DNA of 49,693 bases from an uncultured Cytophagales bacterium (GTDB lineage Bacteria > Bacteroidota > Bacteroidia > Cytophagales > Bernardetiaceae): the NCBI GenBank assembly GCA_937136415.1, contig CAKZOK010000114.1, positions 1 through 49,693 on the forward strand, read 5' to 3'. The position numbers and the translations under genes were made by a program. The notes beneath the pieces are model-generated. The model worked only from the letters and a program-made list of their open reading frames with translations, was not told the DNA's origin and did no database searches. Below, one piece after another: positions 9,401-17,060 of the stretch. Position 1 is the first letter of the stretch; each line of letters begins with the position of its first letter.

Positions 9401-12400
9401 CAGTAGAAAATACACTTACTTCTAAAGAAGTTTATTTAGGAGCTAATAGCACAGTTTATGTGGTTAGTTCTAACAATAAAGTAATGGCTAAACTGGAAAA
9501 TAATACAGCTCATGATTATGGATGTACTACGGTAGCTATTGATAGAGTAGGAACAGGACAAGCTGCTTACACAACATTAGGGGCAGCAAATGGACTTACT
9601 CAAAAGTCTTTCCGTATTACTCCTACAAATACTTCTACTGAAAATATGGGAGTTACCTTGTATTATACCAATGCTGAAAAAACAGGTTGGGAAGCTGCAA
9701 CAGGTTTAGCTTGGACTACTGCCAAAATGCACCGTACAGGTGGAGCAATTAGTGCAATCACTCCAGCTACACAAGCTGCAAATGGAGCTACTAATTCAAA
9801 CCATGTAATTACCAATTCTTCTTATCTAACAACAGAACATGCTCTACAAGCAACTATAGATAATGGTTTTGGAAATGGTAATGCTTCTGGTGGTTTTGCT
9901 ATTGGAAACCCTGTTGAATGTTCAGTTACTGCAATAGCTTTAGTAAGTACTACAGCATGTGTACCTGCAACTAATGATTATACTGCAACTGTAACAGTTA
10001 CCTATACTAACCCAGTAGGAAATTTAGTAGTAAATGGACAAACATTTGTAACTACTACAAGCCCACAAACTGTAACACTTACTAACTTGACTGCTGATGG
10101 AAATGCAGTAGATGTAACAGCTGTTTTCTCTGGAAATGCAGCTTGTACATTTACATCTAATAGTTTGTTTACTGCGCCAGTAGCTTGTAATGCACTTACA
10201 GGAACTGTTACTTTAGGTACAGTTACTCCAAGTACTTATTGTGCAGGAACAAATATTTTAGTTCCTTACACTACTTCAGGTACATTTGGAGCTGGAAATG
10301 TTTTTACTGCTCAATTATCTGATGCTGCAGGTTTATTTGTTACACCTAGTGCAACAGCATCTGGAACAAGTCCAATTTCTTTGGCTATTCCTGCAGGTGC
10401 AACTGCAAGTGCAACTTATAAAGTACGAGTAATCTCAACATCACCAAGTAGTACAAGTGCAGAGGCTACCATTACGATTAATGTAAACCCAACTGTAACT
10501 TTATCAGCTTTTTCAGATGTTTGTTCAAGTGATGCAACTTTCGCACTTAGTGGAGGTTTACCAGCAGGAGGAACATATTCAGGAGCAGGTGTAAGTGGAG
10601 GTAATTTTAATCCAGCAACAGCAGGAGTCGGAACGCATTCAATTACTTATACAGTTGTTAATGGAGCTTGTACAAATTCAGCTACTCAAAATATTACAGT
10701 GGCTAACCAACCAGTAGCAGTATTTCCAAACCCTACAGATGCTTGTTCTACATCATCAAATTATGTACTTAGTGGTGGTTCACCAGCAGGAGGTACTTAT
10801 TCTGGTGCAAATGTAAACTCAGCAACTGGAGTTTTTGATGCAGCAACAGCAGGTATCGGAACACATACTATTACTTATACAGCAACTGTTGGTAGTTGTA
10901 CAAACTCTACAACTGCTACTATTACAGTTATAGATTGTCCTACTGGTGGTGGTGGTACTGTAACAGCACTTGGAAGACCTACAATGTTCACTGCAACAGG
11001 AATTTCTACTTCACAAATTAATCTTTCTTGGAGTCCTGTAAATGGAGCAACTGGTTATATTCTTTACATAGGTAATAGAGTAATAGCAAATATCTCTTCA
11101 AGTGCCACAACTACTTACGAACATACAGGCTTAGATGCAGATACATTCTATTCGTATAGATTGGTAGCTATAAATGGTGGTCGTCGTTCACAAGCTGCTC
11201 AAGCAAATGATTCTACATTCCCATTCGCTCCAACGATTGTTTCTAATATTGCAAGTTGTGGAACTGGTTCGGCAAGAATGGTATTTAATGGAAGTGGTTC
11301 TATATTCAAAGTTTATGTAGTAGAAACGGCTGGAAACCTAGTGGATCGAACAGATAATGCAAATTATACAACGCCTATAATTAGCCAAACAACTGTTTAT
11401 TATGTTAGTGTAATTGGAATCTATGGAAAAGAAAGCGCACGTACAAGAGTAGAAGCAGTAGTAAACCCTACTATTGAAGCTACAATTACAGAAGGAACAA
11501 CTATTCGCAGTTGTGATGCATCTATAACACTTACAGCAAATCAAATTGATAATGCAACGTATCAATGGCTTGTAAATGGTGTAGTAATACATGAAACAAC
11601 TGAAAATACTTTCTCTGTTGCTCATACTGGTAATTATCAAGTACGTATCATAAAAGGAAGTTGTGTAGCTACATCGGCATTTAGTAATGTTACTCTTAAT
11701 TATGCTCCTTTGGCGCAAATCACAAGTGGAGCAGTGGCTCGTTTCTGTGAAAATGGAATCATTAGAGCTAGAGAAGTTGCAAATGCTACTTATTCTTGGA
11801 CACTTGGAAATACAGTAGTAGGTACAGAAAGAGAGCTATCTGTTTCTCAATCTGGAGAATATACACTGACAGTTACAGAAAGTGGATGTTCGGCTACTGA
11901 TATGATTGAAGTTACTGTTACTTCTCTACCATCTGTGTCTATGACTACATCTAATGCTACAATTTGTCCGAATGAAGAGGTAACTCTTACAGCAGAACAA
12001 ATTAGTGGAGTAACATATAGTTGGAACAGAAATGGAAGAATAATTCGTAGAAATGCTTCAAATATAATTACTGTTTCAACAGGTGGAGATTATAGTGTTA
12101 CTATCTCTCAAAATGGTTGTAGTGTAACTTCTGCTACTGTAAATGTAGAGCGTTTGAGGTTACTTCCTGCATATCTTCGTACAACAGAAACTACTCTCTT
12201 TGTAGAATCTGAAACAGCTATTTCTAATATCGTTTGGACAATAGATAACGTAGATAATGCTTCTCTGGAAGGGCAAACAACTGTTACACCAACAGAGAGT
12301 AATTATTATTCTGCACTTGTAACCTACGAAAATGGTTGTTCAATCCGAACTCGTACAGTATATTTTAATGTTCCAATAGTTGTTGTTGGAGAAGAGGAAG

Positions 12401-12654
12401 AAGTAATAAAATCGTTACGTATTTATCCAAATCCTAGTGCAAACGGAATATTCCAAATTGACTTAGGACAAAGTACTGAACCGATAACACTTACTTTGAC
12501 TGACCAATTAGGAAGAACACTTGAAACGATAGCTTTACCTTTGAATACAAATTCATATCAGTTAGACTTGAGTAAATATGCTTCGGCACTTTACACTCTT
12601 CAATTCAAATCTGAAAAAGGAATCGTTACTCGTAAAATTGTTATTGAAAAATAA
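6481..12654 (+). CDS. Secreted M43 (pappalysin-type) metalloprotease, multidomain, T9SS type A cargo
   Basis: 2057 residues. Signal peptide 1-28 (ending TAFAQ). The catalytic domain, about 85-350, carries the metzincin zinc site HEIGHWLGLRH (H262, E263, H266, H272) and the Met-turn YMDY (M320), which with the nearby GGCG and DFCADTP cysteines marks family M43. After it come, in order: a CARDB-like segment (about 365-470), a MAM/choice-of-anchor J-like domain (about 475-650), a Calx-beta-like domain (about 655-780), a second anchor-J-like domain (about 785-965), repeated GGxPAGGTYSGA units (about 1345-1480), an FN3 domain (about 1497-1580), Ig-like modules each with paired cysteines, and a C-terminal Por/T9SS type A sorting domain from about 1977 (LRIYPNPSANG ... 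IVTRKIVIEK). Export through Sec and then T9SS to the cell surface is expected. The real substrate is unknown. It is flanked by terminators and so is probably monocistronic. Confidence 0.92.
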   Translation: MKRILLPLLGVIWFAFSTFFTTNTAFAQQNGVVRCATMENDAALRANNPNLGTLEDMEQFLAPIIEQKKQGGSNLHIVDGVYIIPVVFHIVHDGDALGTGDNISNALIQSQLETLNDDFRKRAGTNGFNTHPAGADTKIEFRLAQRRPNGTAFPEPGVNRINRNTAGFTAPPYTTNYVDANIKPYTTTTQGYDGSVYMSYWSVPLSGGILGYAQFPQTTLSGMDCNPQSTVTDGVVMATNTVGGETVPSSGAPYNLGRTATHEIGHWLGLRHIWGDGGCGVDDFCADTPTAAASNGGCPTGVNSCIDTPGDAPDMIENYMDYTTDACMNIFTNDQKIRMRTILETSRFSLINSIAAIPPNPSDAGVLAILSPISDVCSSTVTSSVRVKNYGSNPLTSVTVEYRIDGGAYTSQAFSGLNVAPSATTDLTLNAIGGVTVGNHTFEARTILPNGGPDPFTASDLSNSTFTFGNGALPIIANFESADFPPASWERQNPGNDCDLWVADASPSLVGSDGLRTKAALLRHRNYTGSGQEDIMISPSINLTTAGLASAGIEFDVAYRRRNNTSNERLRIEVSTDCGLTWNATPVYDKSGGTLATVGNSTVAFIPTAANQWRRETASLNAYLGQSVKIRFVTTNTNGNNLYIDNVRIYDARPEIEFVTTTNTITENSSSGTVDCRGYQDLTIPVSITLAPSAAVTVNVTATGGTMNAQDYAIQTPTITFPIGSTANQNVVVRVFNENALELVENLELTLAIVGTDAILGTNTVHTLTVNDNDDITATVTQTLFSEDFESYPAGTVSNGWTQVAVGGNNGNNNWVFGENGGMTGTRSAYISENIGTRPLTYDGGSTSRKRLLSPSINTVGATDLQLAFNYRIEGETTGTVWDYGRLMYSTNGTAFIAITGPADGTNNGTNANAAPFLQQPNLTAYSVTLPVACQNQATLYLVWRWDNDGSIDNDPPFTIDDIVLTGSVLQEYPVENTLTSKEVYLGANSTVYVVSSNNKVMAKLENNTAHDYGCTTVAIDRVGTGQAAYTTLGAANGLTQKSFRITPTNTSTENMGVTLYYTNAEKTGWEAATGLAWTTAKMHRTGGAISAITPATQAANGATNSNHVITNSSYLTTEHALQATIDNGFGNGNASGGFAIGNPVECSVTAIALVSTTACVPATNDYTATVTVTYTNPVGNLVVNGQTFVTTTSPQTVTLTNLTADGNAVDVTAVFSGNAACTFTSNSLFTAPVACNALTGTVTLGTVTPSTYCAGTNILVPYTTSGTFGAGNVFTAQLSDAAGLFVTPSATASGTSPISLAIPAGATASATYKVRVISTSPSSTSAEATITINVNPTVTLSAFSDVCSSDATFALSGGLPAGGTYSGAGVSGGNFNPATAGVGTHSITYTVVNGACTNSATQNITVANQPVAVFPNPTDACSTSSNYVLSGGSPAGGTYSGANVNSATGVFDAATAGIGTHTITYTATVGSCTNSTTATITVIDCPTGGGGTVTALGRPTMFTATGISTSQINLSWSPVNGATGYILYIGNRVIANISSSATTTYEHTGLDADTFYSYRLVAINGGRRSQAAQANDSTFPFAPTIVSNIASCGTGSARMVFNGSGSIFKVYVVETAGNLVDRTDNANYTTPIISQTTVYYVSVIGIYGKESARTRVEAVVNPTIEATITEGTTIRSCDASITLTANQIDNATYQWLVNGVVIHETTENTFSVAHTGNYQVRIIKGSCVATSAFSNVTLNYAPLAQITSGAVARFCENGIIRAREVANATYSWTLGNTVVGTERELSVSQSGEYTLTVTESGCSATDMIEVTVTSLPSVSMTTSNATICPNEEVTLTAEQISGVTYSWNRNGRIIRRNASNIITVSTGGDYSVTISQNGCSVTSATVNVERLRLLPAYLRTTETTLFVESETAISNIVWTIDNVDNASLEGQTTVTPTESNYYSALVTYENGCSIRTRTVYFNVPIVVVGEEEEVIKSLRIYPNPSANGIFQIDLGQSTEPITLTLTDQLGRTLETIALPLNTNSYQLDLSKYASALYTLQFKSEKGIVTRKIVIEK

Positions 12655-12685
12655 CTGTAACATATTCTTTAGAATGTGATATATT

Positions 12686-12724
12686 AAAAAAAGCAACCTT
12701 AGAAATAGGGTTGCTTTTTTTTGT
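12686..12724. terminator. Bidirectional terminator between convergent genes
   Basis: A perfect 9-bp stem AAAGCAACC (12690-12698) / GGTTGCTTT (12709-12717) has A tracts on one side and T tracts on the other. It lies between the stop of the M43 protease (12654) and the stop of the convergent glycosyltransferase (12728), so it can end both transcripts. Confidence 0.8.
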
Positions 12725-12727
12725 AGT

Positions 12728-13957
12728 TTACTCTTTAGAGGAAGTATTTATTTTAGCTATCGCTTTTCTTAAAATCTTTCTATCAAATTTCCATATTTTT
12801 TCATCAATAGTTTTTGTATAAAATTTTTGAGAAATAATTTTTTTTACAATAATTGATATTTTATTTTCTAGTTCTTCAAAATCAATGAAAATTCCAGCGT
12901 TTAAAGGATTTATAAAACCCTCCCATTTTGGGTTTTTAGAAATAAGCATAGGTTTTTGATACGCCAAACACTCATAAAACTTAGTAGGAATACAGTTTTG
13001 GGTACTTTTATTGAATAAATAAGGCAAAATTACAAAATCAGTTTTTTGAAGTTCTTGTAATAAAACTTGATGAGAAATTGATTTATCAAGATTTTTATTT
13101 AGCAAATAAATAGAATTTGCATTTTCTGTAATCTCTATAATTTTTTTAGAATACTCTTTATCCAAACAATAACCTGCCAAAACTAAAGTGACAGAAAAGC
13201 CATTTTTATATAATTCTTTTTCCAATTTTTTGAATAATAAAATTCCGTCTAAAGTTCCATAAGTTTTCGAAAATGAACCATAAAGTAAAAACTTAATTTC
13301 TTTTTTTTCTAAATAATTATAATTATTAAAATTAGAATTAAATGAATTTTCTGTCAAAAATTTATTCTCTAAAAAAATGTAATTTGTCTTTTTTAAATAA
13401 GACATTTCCTCCAAATAACATTGTTCTGCCAAAAGATGTAAATCAATAAAGGAGGTAGAAAATTTCTCAAAACTTTGAGTCAAAAAAGCTAACCTTTTCT
13501 TTAAAAATTTTGGATAATTATTTTGATACAAAATATTAAAAGCATAATTCTCTTGTAAATCATAAATCAATTTTATAGAATTTGATTTTGACTCTGATTT
13601 TAAACTAAATAAAAGTTTGAAAAGCAAAGTAAAGGGTAAAAGTTCTACGGCACAAACAATTATTTTATTCGGTTTGAGTTTTAGAAGTTGTTTGAAAATC
13701 TTAAATCCAGCAAAAAAACGCCAAAAACCTAAACGATTTGCATTTTTTTTGAATGTAAATAATTCTATAAAATTAATAGTTGGATTTGTGTTTTTTTTAT
13801 CAAAACTACTACTTGCTTCAAAACCAATTAAAGTTATTTTTTTATCATCTGATGAAATTGATTTTGCTATTTTTTGATAGGCACGAACATCATCAACAGG
13901 TTTCAAAACCGAAAGAATAACTACCCTTTCTTTTTTATTATTCTGAAATTCTTTCAT
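12728..13957 (-). CDS. Glycosyltransferase, GT4-like (GT-B fold)
   Basis: 409 residues, no signal peptide, probably at the cytoplasmic face of the membrane. The N-terminal half starts RVVILSVLKPVDDVRAYQKI, typical of a GT-B acceptor domain. The C-terminal half contains LLYGSFSKTYGTLDG, FSVTLVLAGY and IPTKFYECLAYQKPMLIS, the last being the usual nucleotide-sugar binding stretch (the P-x-K-F/Y-x-E pattern). It resembles glycosyltransferases of exopolysaccharide or lipopolysaccharide clusters, but no such cluster surrounds it: it stands between a giant protease and the greA set. Very AT-rich and lysine-rich. Donor and acceptor are unknown. Confidence 0.75.
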   Translation of the reverse strand: MKEFQNNKKERVVILSVLKPVDDVRAYQKIAKSISSDDKKITLIGFEASSSFDKKNTNPTINFIELFTFKKNANRLGFWRFFAGFKIFKQLLKLKPNKIIVCAVELLPFTLLFKLLFSLKSESKSNSIKLIYDLQENYAFNILYQNNYPKFLKKRLAFLTQSFEKFSTSFIDLHLLAEQCYLEEMSYLKKTNYIFLENKFLTENSFNSNFNNYNYLEKKEIKFLLYGSFSKTYGTLDGILLFKKLEKELYKNGFSVTLVLAGYCLDKEYSKKIIEITENANSIYLLNKNLDKSISHQVLLQELQKTDFVILPYLFNKSTQNCIPTKFYECLAYQKPMLISKNPKWEGFINPLNAGIFIDFEELENKISIIVKKIISQKFYTKTIDEKIWKFDRKILRKAIAKINTSSKE

Positions 13958-14008
13958 TTTCGTGTTCTTTATTCCTCAAATAATGTGAACTCGGTAGTGT
14001 TTTTCTTT

Positions 14009-14129
14009 GTAGCGTATGCTTTAGCGTGCGAAAATGTAGCCTAACCTTTAGGTTAGGAGTTGTGAGGTAGTTATTTTCCGAAAGCTAAAGGATTTGGTAT
14101 GTTTATTCACATGCTAAAGCGCATGCTAC
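14009..14129. repeat. Palindromic intergenic element R3, copy 1
   Basis: About 120 bp in the gap 13958-14262. The outer arms GTAGCGTATGCTTTAGCGTG (14009-14028) and CATGCTAAAGCGCATGCTAC (14110-14129) are inverted repeats matching at 16 of 20 positions. A perfect inner palindrome CCTAACCTTTAGGTTAGG sits at 14040-14057. The right half contains GGATTTGGTATGTTTAT, close to the core of the 54-bp tandem repeat at 35942. A degenerate second copy is at 45713. No gene is visible in the rest of the gap. Confidence 0.7.
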
Positions 14130-14262
14130 CCTATTATATAGAAATAATAAGCATCTTTAAAGTGTTGATAATCAAAAAGTTAAATGCCGAGTTTACGTCA
14201 AATAATAAATATCAATAAAATATAGCAGAAAGAACTCCAAATAATTTCATATCATTATTTTA

Positions 14263-14595
14263 TTAACTAATCAAAAGACCATTCTTAACAGGCTTGTCAG
14301 TTGTCAGAAGAGTTACACCACTTTCATCTCCAATTACTCCCAAAACCAAACATTCAGACATAAAATTTGCAATCTGTTTGGGTGGAAAATTAGTAACTGC
14401 AACGATTTGTTTTCCAACTAAAATCTCTGGATTAGGGTATTTTTCGGTTATTTGTGCGCTAGATTTTTTGATTCCAAAATCACCAAAATCAATGTGTAAT
14501 TGATAGGCTGGTTTGCGTGCTTTTTCAAAAACTTTAGCTTCTAAAATTGTTCCAACACGCATTTCTACTTTTTCGAAATCTGAATAAGAAAGCAT
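14263..14595 (-). CDS. CsaA-like tRNA-binding domain protein
   Basis: 110 residues from ATG 14595, or 120 from ATG 14625. It is a single EMAP/tRNA-binding OB-fold domain: YSDFEKVEMRVGTILEA, ARKPAYQLHIDFG, SSAQITEKY, GKQIVAVTNFPPKQIA. It matches CsaA along its full length; CsaA binds tRNA-like substrates and is described as an export chaperone in Bacillus. Family alignment places the start at the internal methionine of MLSYSDFEKV, and the upstream ATG lies in the loop of a perfect hairpin (14610-14643), so I prefer the shorter form. It follows the HIT gene by 23-53 bases and is probably co-transcribed with it. Confidence 0.83.
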   Translation of the reverse strand: MLSYSDFEKVEMRVGTILEAKVFEKARKPAYQLHIDFGDFGIKKSSAQITEKYPNPEILVGKQIVAVTNFPPKQIANFMSECLVLGVIGDESGVTLLTTDKPVKNGLLIS

Positions 14596-14609
14596 AAGTT
14601 GCAGGTTAT

Positions 14610-14643
14610 TTTCTGGTTCAAGCATTAATGTTTGAACCAGAAA
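14610..14643. promoter_or_regulatory. 12-bp perfect hairpin at the HIT / csaA junction
   Basis: TTTCTGGTTCAA (14610-14621) and TTGAACCAGAAA (14632-14643) form a perfect 12-bp stem with a 10-base loop. The loop contains the upstream ATG (14625-14623) of the csaA frame. There is no T tract on the minus strand after the stem, so it is not a clean terminator; an intercistronic processing or translational element is possible. Confidence 0.6.
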
Positions 14644-14648
14644 TAAAT

Positions 14649-15047
14649 TTATTTTTTGTCAAAATTTTGACGAATTTTTTTAGCTATATTTTTAAAATCT
14701 TCTTGACTAAATTCAGGACGTTTTTTTGAAAAGTCTAAATCTGCAATTTCATCAATCGGAACTAAATGAATATGTGTATGTGGCACTTCCAAACCAACAA
14801 CAGCCATTCCGATTCGATTACAAGAAATAGATTTTTTGAGAGCTAGAGCCACTTTTTTTGAAAAAAGTATCAATTCAGAAAGCTCTGAATCAGTCAAATC
14901 AAAAATATAGTCATTTTCTTTTTTGGGAATACACAAAACATGCCCCTCTTTCAATGGACGAACATCTAAAAAAGCAAGATGTTTTTCGTCTTCTAATATT
15001 TTATACGAAGGAATTTCTCCGTTTATGATTTTTGTGAAAATAGACAT
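14649..15047 (-). CDS. HIT family nucleotide hydrolase/transferase
   Basis: 132 residues, cytoplasmic. The histidine triad is complete in VPHTHIHLVP (H90, H92, H94), preceded by GHVLCIPKK and FLDVRPLKEGH, which is the layout of the HINT/PKCI branch (hydrolysis of AMP-lysine or related phosphoramidates, or dinucleoside polyphosphates). Length matches the family. It lies 105 bases downstream of greA and just before the csaA-like gene on the same strand; greA next to a HIT gene is a common order in Bacteroidota. Confidence 0.9.
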   Translation of the reverse strand: MSIFTKIINGEIPSYKILEDEKHLAFLDVRPLKEGHVLCIPKKENDYIFDLTDSELSELILFSKKVALALKKSISCNRIGMAVVGLEVPHTHIHLVPIDEIADLDFSKKRPEFSQEDFKNIAKKIRQNFDKK

Positions 15048-15152
15048 ATTTAATTATGGATTACGAATTAAAAATTACGATTTAGAAACATAGGCTGGAT
15101 AAATTATTTAAGGATATGTATTATTCACTAATAACTTACCACTTGCCACTAT

Positions 15153-15629
15153 TTATCTAGTGATTTCCAAAATTTCAAATTTCATTTTTCCTCTTGGAGC
15201 TTCTATTTCTGCCATTTCACCTACTTTTTTTCCTAAAAGACCTTTTCCGATAGGAGAAAGAACCGAAATTTTGTTTTGCTTTAAATTTGATTCTTCTTCA
15301 GCCACAATGGTATATTGCAAAACCAATTTTTTATTTGCTGCATTCCTAATTTTTACCTTTGAAAGGATAGATACTTTTGAGATGTCAATTTGAGATTCAT
15401 CAAGAATACGAGCATTACTGATGGTTGTTTCTAGCTTTGATATTTTCATTTCGAGCATTCCTTGTGCGTCTTTTGCAGCATCGTATTCTGCATTTTCTCT
15501 CAAATCGCCTTTATCTCTAGCTTCTGAAATTTCTTCTGCAATATTTGCCCTTCCTTTAGTTTTGAGGTGTAAAAGTTCTTGTTGTAATTCGTCGTATTTT
15601 TCTTTTGTAAAATATGATATGTTTGCCAT
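15153..15629 (-). CDS. greA: Transcription elongation factor GreA
   Basis: 158 residues, the usual GreA length. The N-terminal coiled coil (about 8-76) has YDELQQELLHLKTKGRANIAEEISEARDKGDL, here split as EKYDELQQELLHLK and EARDKGDLRENAEYDAAKD; the D-x-x-E-N-x-E-Y tip residues that reach into the RNA polymerase secondary channel are present. The C-terminal FKBP-like domain contains LSPIGKGLLGKKVGE. GreA stimulates transcript cleavage to rescue backtracked RNA polymerase. First gene of a likely greA-HIT-csaA set. Its leader contains a promoter-like box at 15798-15805 and a terminator-like hairpin at 15709-15747. Confidence 0.95.
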   Translation of the reverse strand: MANISYFTKEKYDELQQELLHLKTKGRANIAEEISEARDKGDLRENAEYDAAKDAQGMLEMKISKLETTISNARILDESQIDISKVSILSKVKIRNAANKKLVLQYTIVAEEESNLKQNKISVLSPIGKGLLGKKVGEMAEIEAPRGKMKFEILEITR

Positions 15630-15708
15630 AATTCTGAAAGTTTATGATTTGTTTGTCAAATTGTGTGATAAATTTTTTTATTAAATTTTAATAAGAAATT
15701 TTTCACCA

Positions 15709-15747
15709 AAAAAAAGAACACACCAAATCTATGAGAAGTTTGGCGTG
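15709..15747 (-). terminator. Terminator-like hairpin in the greA leader
   Basis: On the minus strand CACGCCAAA (15747-15739) pairs with TTTGGTGTG (15727-15719), a 9-bp stem with one G-U pair and an 11-base loop, followed by TTCTTTTTTTT. It lies about 80 bases before the greA ATG and downstream of the promoter-like box at 15798-15805. It could be an attenuator of greA or simply the end of an upstream transcript. Confidence 0.55.
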
Positions 15748-15797
15748 AATCTTTTATGAGTGTACGTGTTTTTTGGATTTCTGTTTCTTTATAATTA

Positions 15798-15805
15798 CAA
15801 ATATA
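15798..15805 (-). promoter_or_regulatory. -7 promoter box TATATTTG before greA
   Basis: Read on the minus strand, AGTATATTTGTA contains TATATTTG (TAnnTTTG). It is about 170 bases before the greA start. No clear TTTG -33 element is visible, so the call rests on the -7 box and on its close likeness to the boxes at 16929 and 38024. Confidence 0.4.
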
Positions 15806-15849
15806 CTAATAATTGATGTAATTTATGGGGTATTTTGAGTAATTACAAG

Positions 15850-16014
15850 GTGTGTCCATAGAAAAAATGTGCATTTGTCTTTGCGTATTTGTTCGTTCAA
15901 AAGCAAAATTTTAGGCCTCCTTAGAAGCGTAATTTATACAAATATCACACCTCTGAAGAAGTATTTTATTCAGTATGTGAGTAACTGAATACACAATTTT
16001 ATGAACATGCCCTA
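15850..16014. repeat. Possible small inverted-repeat element between greA and the next gene
   Basis: The gene-free stretch 15748-16037 has GTGTGTCCATAGAAAAAATG near 15852 and, read from the other strand at 16014, AGGGCATGTTCATAAAATTG. These are similar but imperfect inverted ends about 165 bp apart. Inside is a hairpin TATTCAGT/ACTGAATA (15967-15991). This may be a worn MITE; no second copy is in the window. Confidence 0.3.
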
Positions 16015-16037
16015 TGAGTAATTATAGATAGCTATTC

Positions 16038-16823
16038 TTAACGTTTTTCTTCTTTAGAAGCTGTACTATTGAGTTGTATTTTCTCAACAGTTACAATTTT
16101 TCCTTTTTCATTTTTGGATAACCTCCAACTAAGAGTTCCGTCAGACAAACGAATTAGTTTTGCAACACCCAAAATTTCTAAAGTATTACGGTCTTTTACT
16201 TGTAGAGTTGCTGTGTCAGCTTCTACTGTTCCAGAAAGTGAATAATTATGCTGGCAATCTGCACCATAACAATGCGTTCCTAGTACTTCTTTCCCTACTT
16301 GATTGAGTTGTATCAATACTTTTTTTCCATCAAAATCCCATTCCCAATCTCCTTTAAAGTCAGCATATTTAGGTTGGTTATTTTGAGATAATACCATCTC
16401 TTCAATCTGTTTTGTTATGGGTTTGAAAGTCAGATGAATGATAGATGGTTTTGCCGAATAATTGATAAATTGGACTGTCAGCGAATCAGAAGTTTTGTTT
16501 TGGAACTCAAAGACCCAGTAATAAGCATCACCAGCTTCGTTGCTCAAAACCAAGGTATGATTTGTTTCACTAAAAAAACCTTTTAAGCTGTCCAAGCCTA
16601 GTAGATTTTTAGCTTTATATGTCCCATCATTTTCAAATGAAATTTGTTGCGCTCCTTGTTTGAATAATTTGGAGGTAATTTTGGAAGAGATACTTGTGTC
16701 TTGCTCTGTCATTCTTTCCAAGTACCATTGTGTGCCTTTTAGCGAAGTAGCCCAAAGGTATCCATTACAAAAAAATAGAAGACCAATTAAGGATAAAAAA
16801 AATAAATATTTTGTAGTTTTCAT
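16038..16823 (-). CDS. Secreted beta-rich protein of unknown function (two lipocalin-like halves)
   Basis: 261 residues; no family recognised with certainty. Residues 1-25 are a signal peptide (FFLSLIGLLFFCNGYLWA). The mature part seems to be two similar beta-rich halves. The first begins SLKGTQWYLERM and continues ISFENDGTYKAKN. The second begins DFKGDWEWDFDGKKVLIQL and has a likely disulfide pair in GTHCYGADCQHN. The G-x-W openings resemble lipocalin-like domains, but this is only a pattern match. The C-terminus is charged (KEEKR). It is transcribed alone: 234 bases separate it from the permease gene upstream, and a promoter-like box is at 16929. Probably periplasmic or surface exposed. Confidence 0.6.
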   Translation of the reverse strand: MKTTKYLFFLSLIGLLFFCNGYLWATSLKGTQWYLERMTEQDTSISSKITSKLFKQGAQQISFENDGTYKAKNLLGLDSLKGFFSETNHTLVLSNEAGDAYYWVFEFQNKTSDSLTVQFINYSAKPSIIHLTFKPITKQIEEMVLSQNNQPKYADFKGDWEWDFDGKKVLIQLNQVGKEVLGTHCYGADCQHNYSLSGTVEADTATLQVKDRNTLEILGVAKLIRLSDGTLSWRLSKNEKGKIVTVEKIQLNSTASKEEKR

Positions 16824-16928
16824 CTAATAAAAAATAAGGGTAAAATGGTAGTAATATATTTGCTCACTAAAAAGATATAATTATTTTTAGAGCATATCAA
16901 ACAAACTAATCAAACTCAAAAGTTCCTA

Positions 16929-16936
16929 CAAATATA
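16929..16936 (-). promoter_or_regulatory. -7 promoter box TATATTTG before the 261-residue secreted protein
   Basis: The minus strand reads AGTATATTTGTAG here, the same extended box as at 15798-15805. It lies about 105 bases upstream of the ATG at 16823. The -33 element is not clear. Confidence 0.4.
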
Positions 16937-17060
16937 CTATTTTTTTATGTAAGATAATTTTTGAAATAAGAATTGCTTGAATTAATATTTCAACGTAATA
17001 TGTGGTTTTTTGTTAAAAAAAACAAAAAAAAGTTTCAATTTTTATAGAAAGATAAATAAT

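Noticed and set aside
11338..11718. 126-residue minus-strand ORF inside the M43 protease gene, and similar ORFs at 6703-7050, 9037-9291 and 42148-42579
   Set aside because: They lie antisense to long, clearly coding frames, have cysteine- or serine-rich composition typical of reverse-frame translation, and show no domain.
6481..12654. Reading the M43 protein as a toxin or defence effector
   Set aside because: The architecture is that of an ordinary secreted T9SS protease; there is no immunity gene or toxin-delivery marker nearby.
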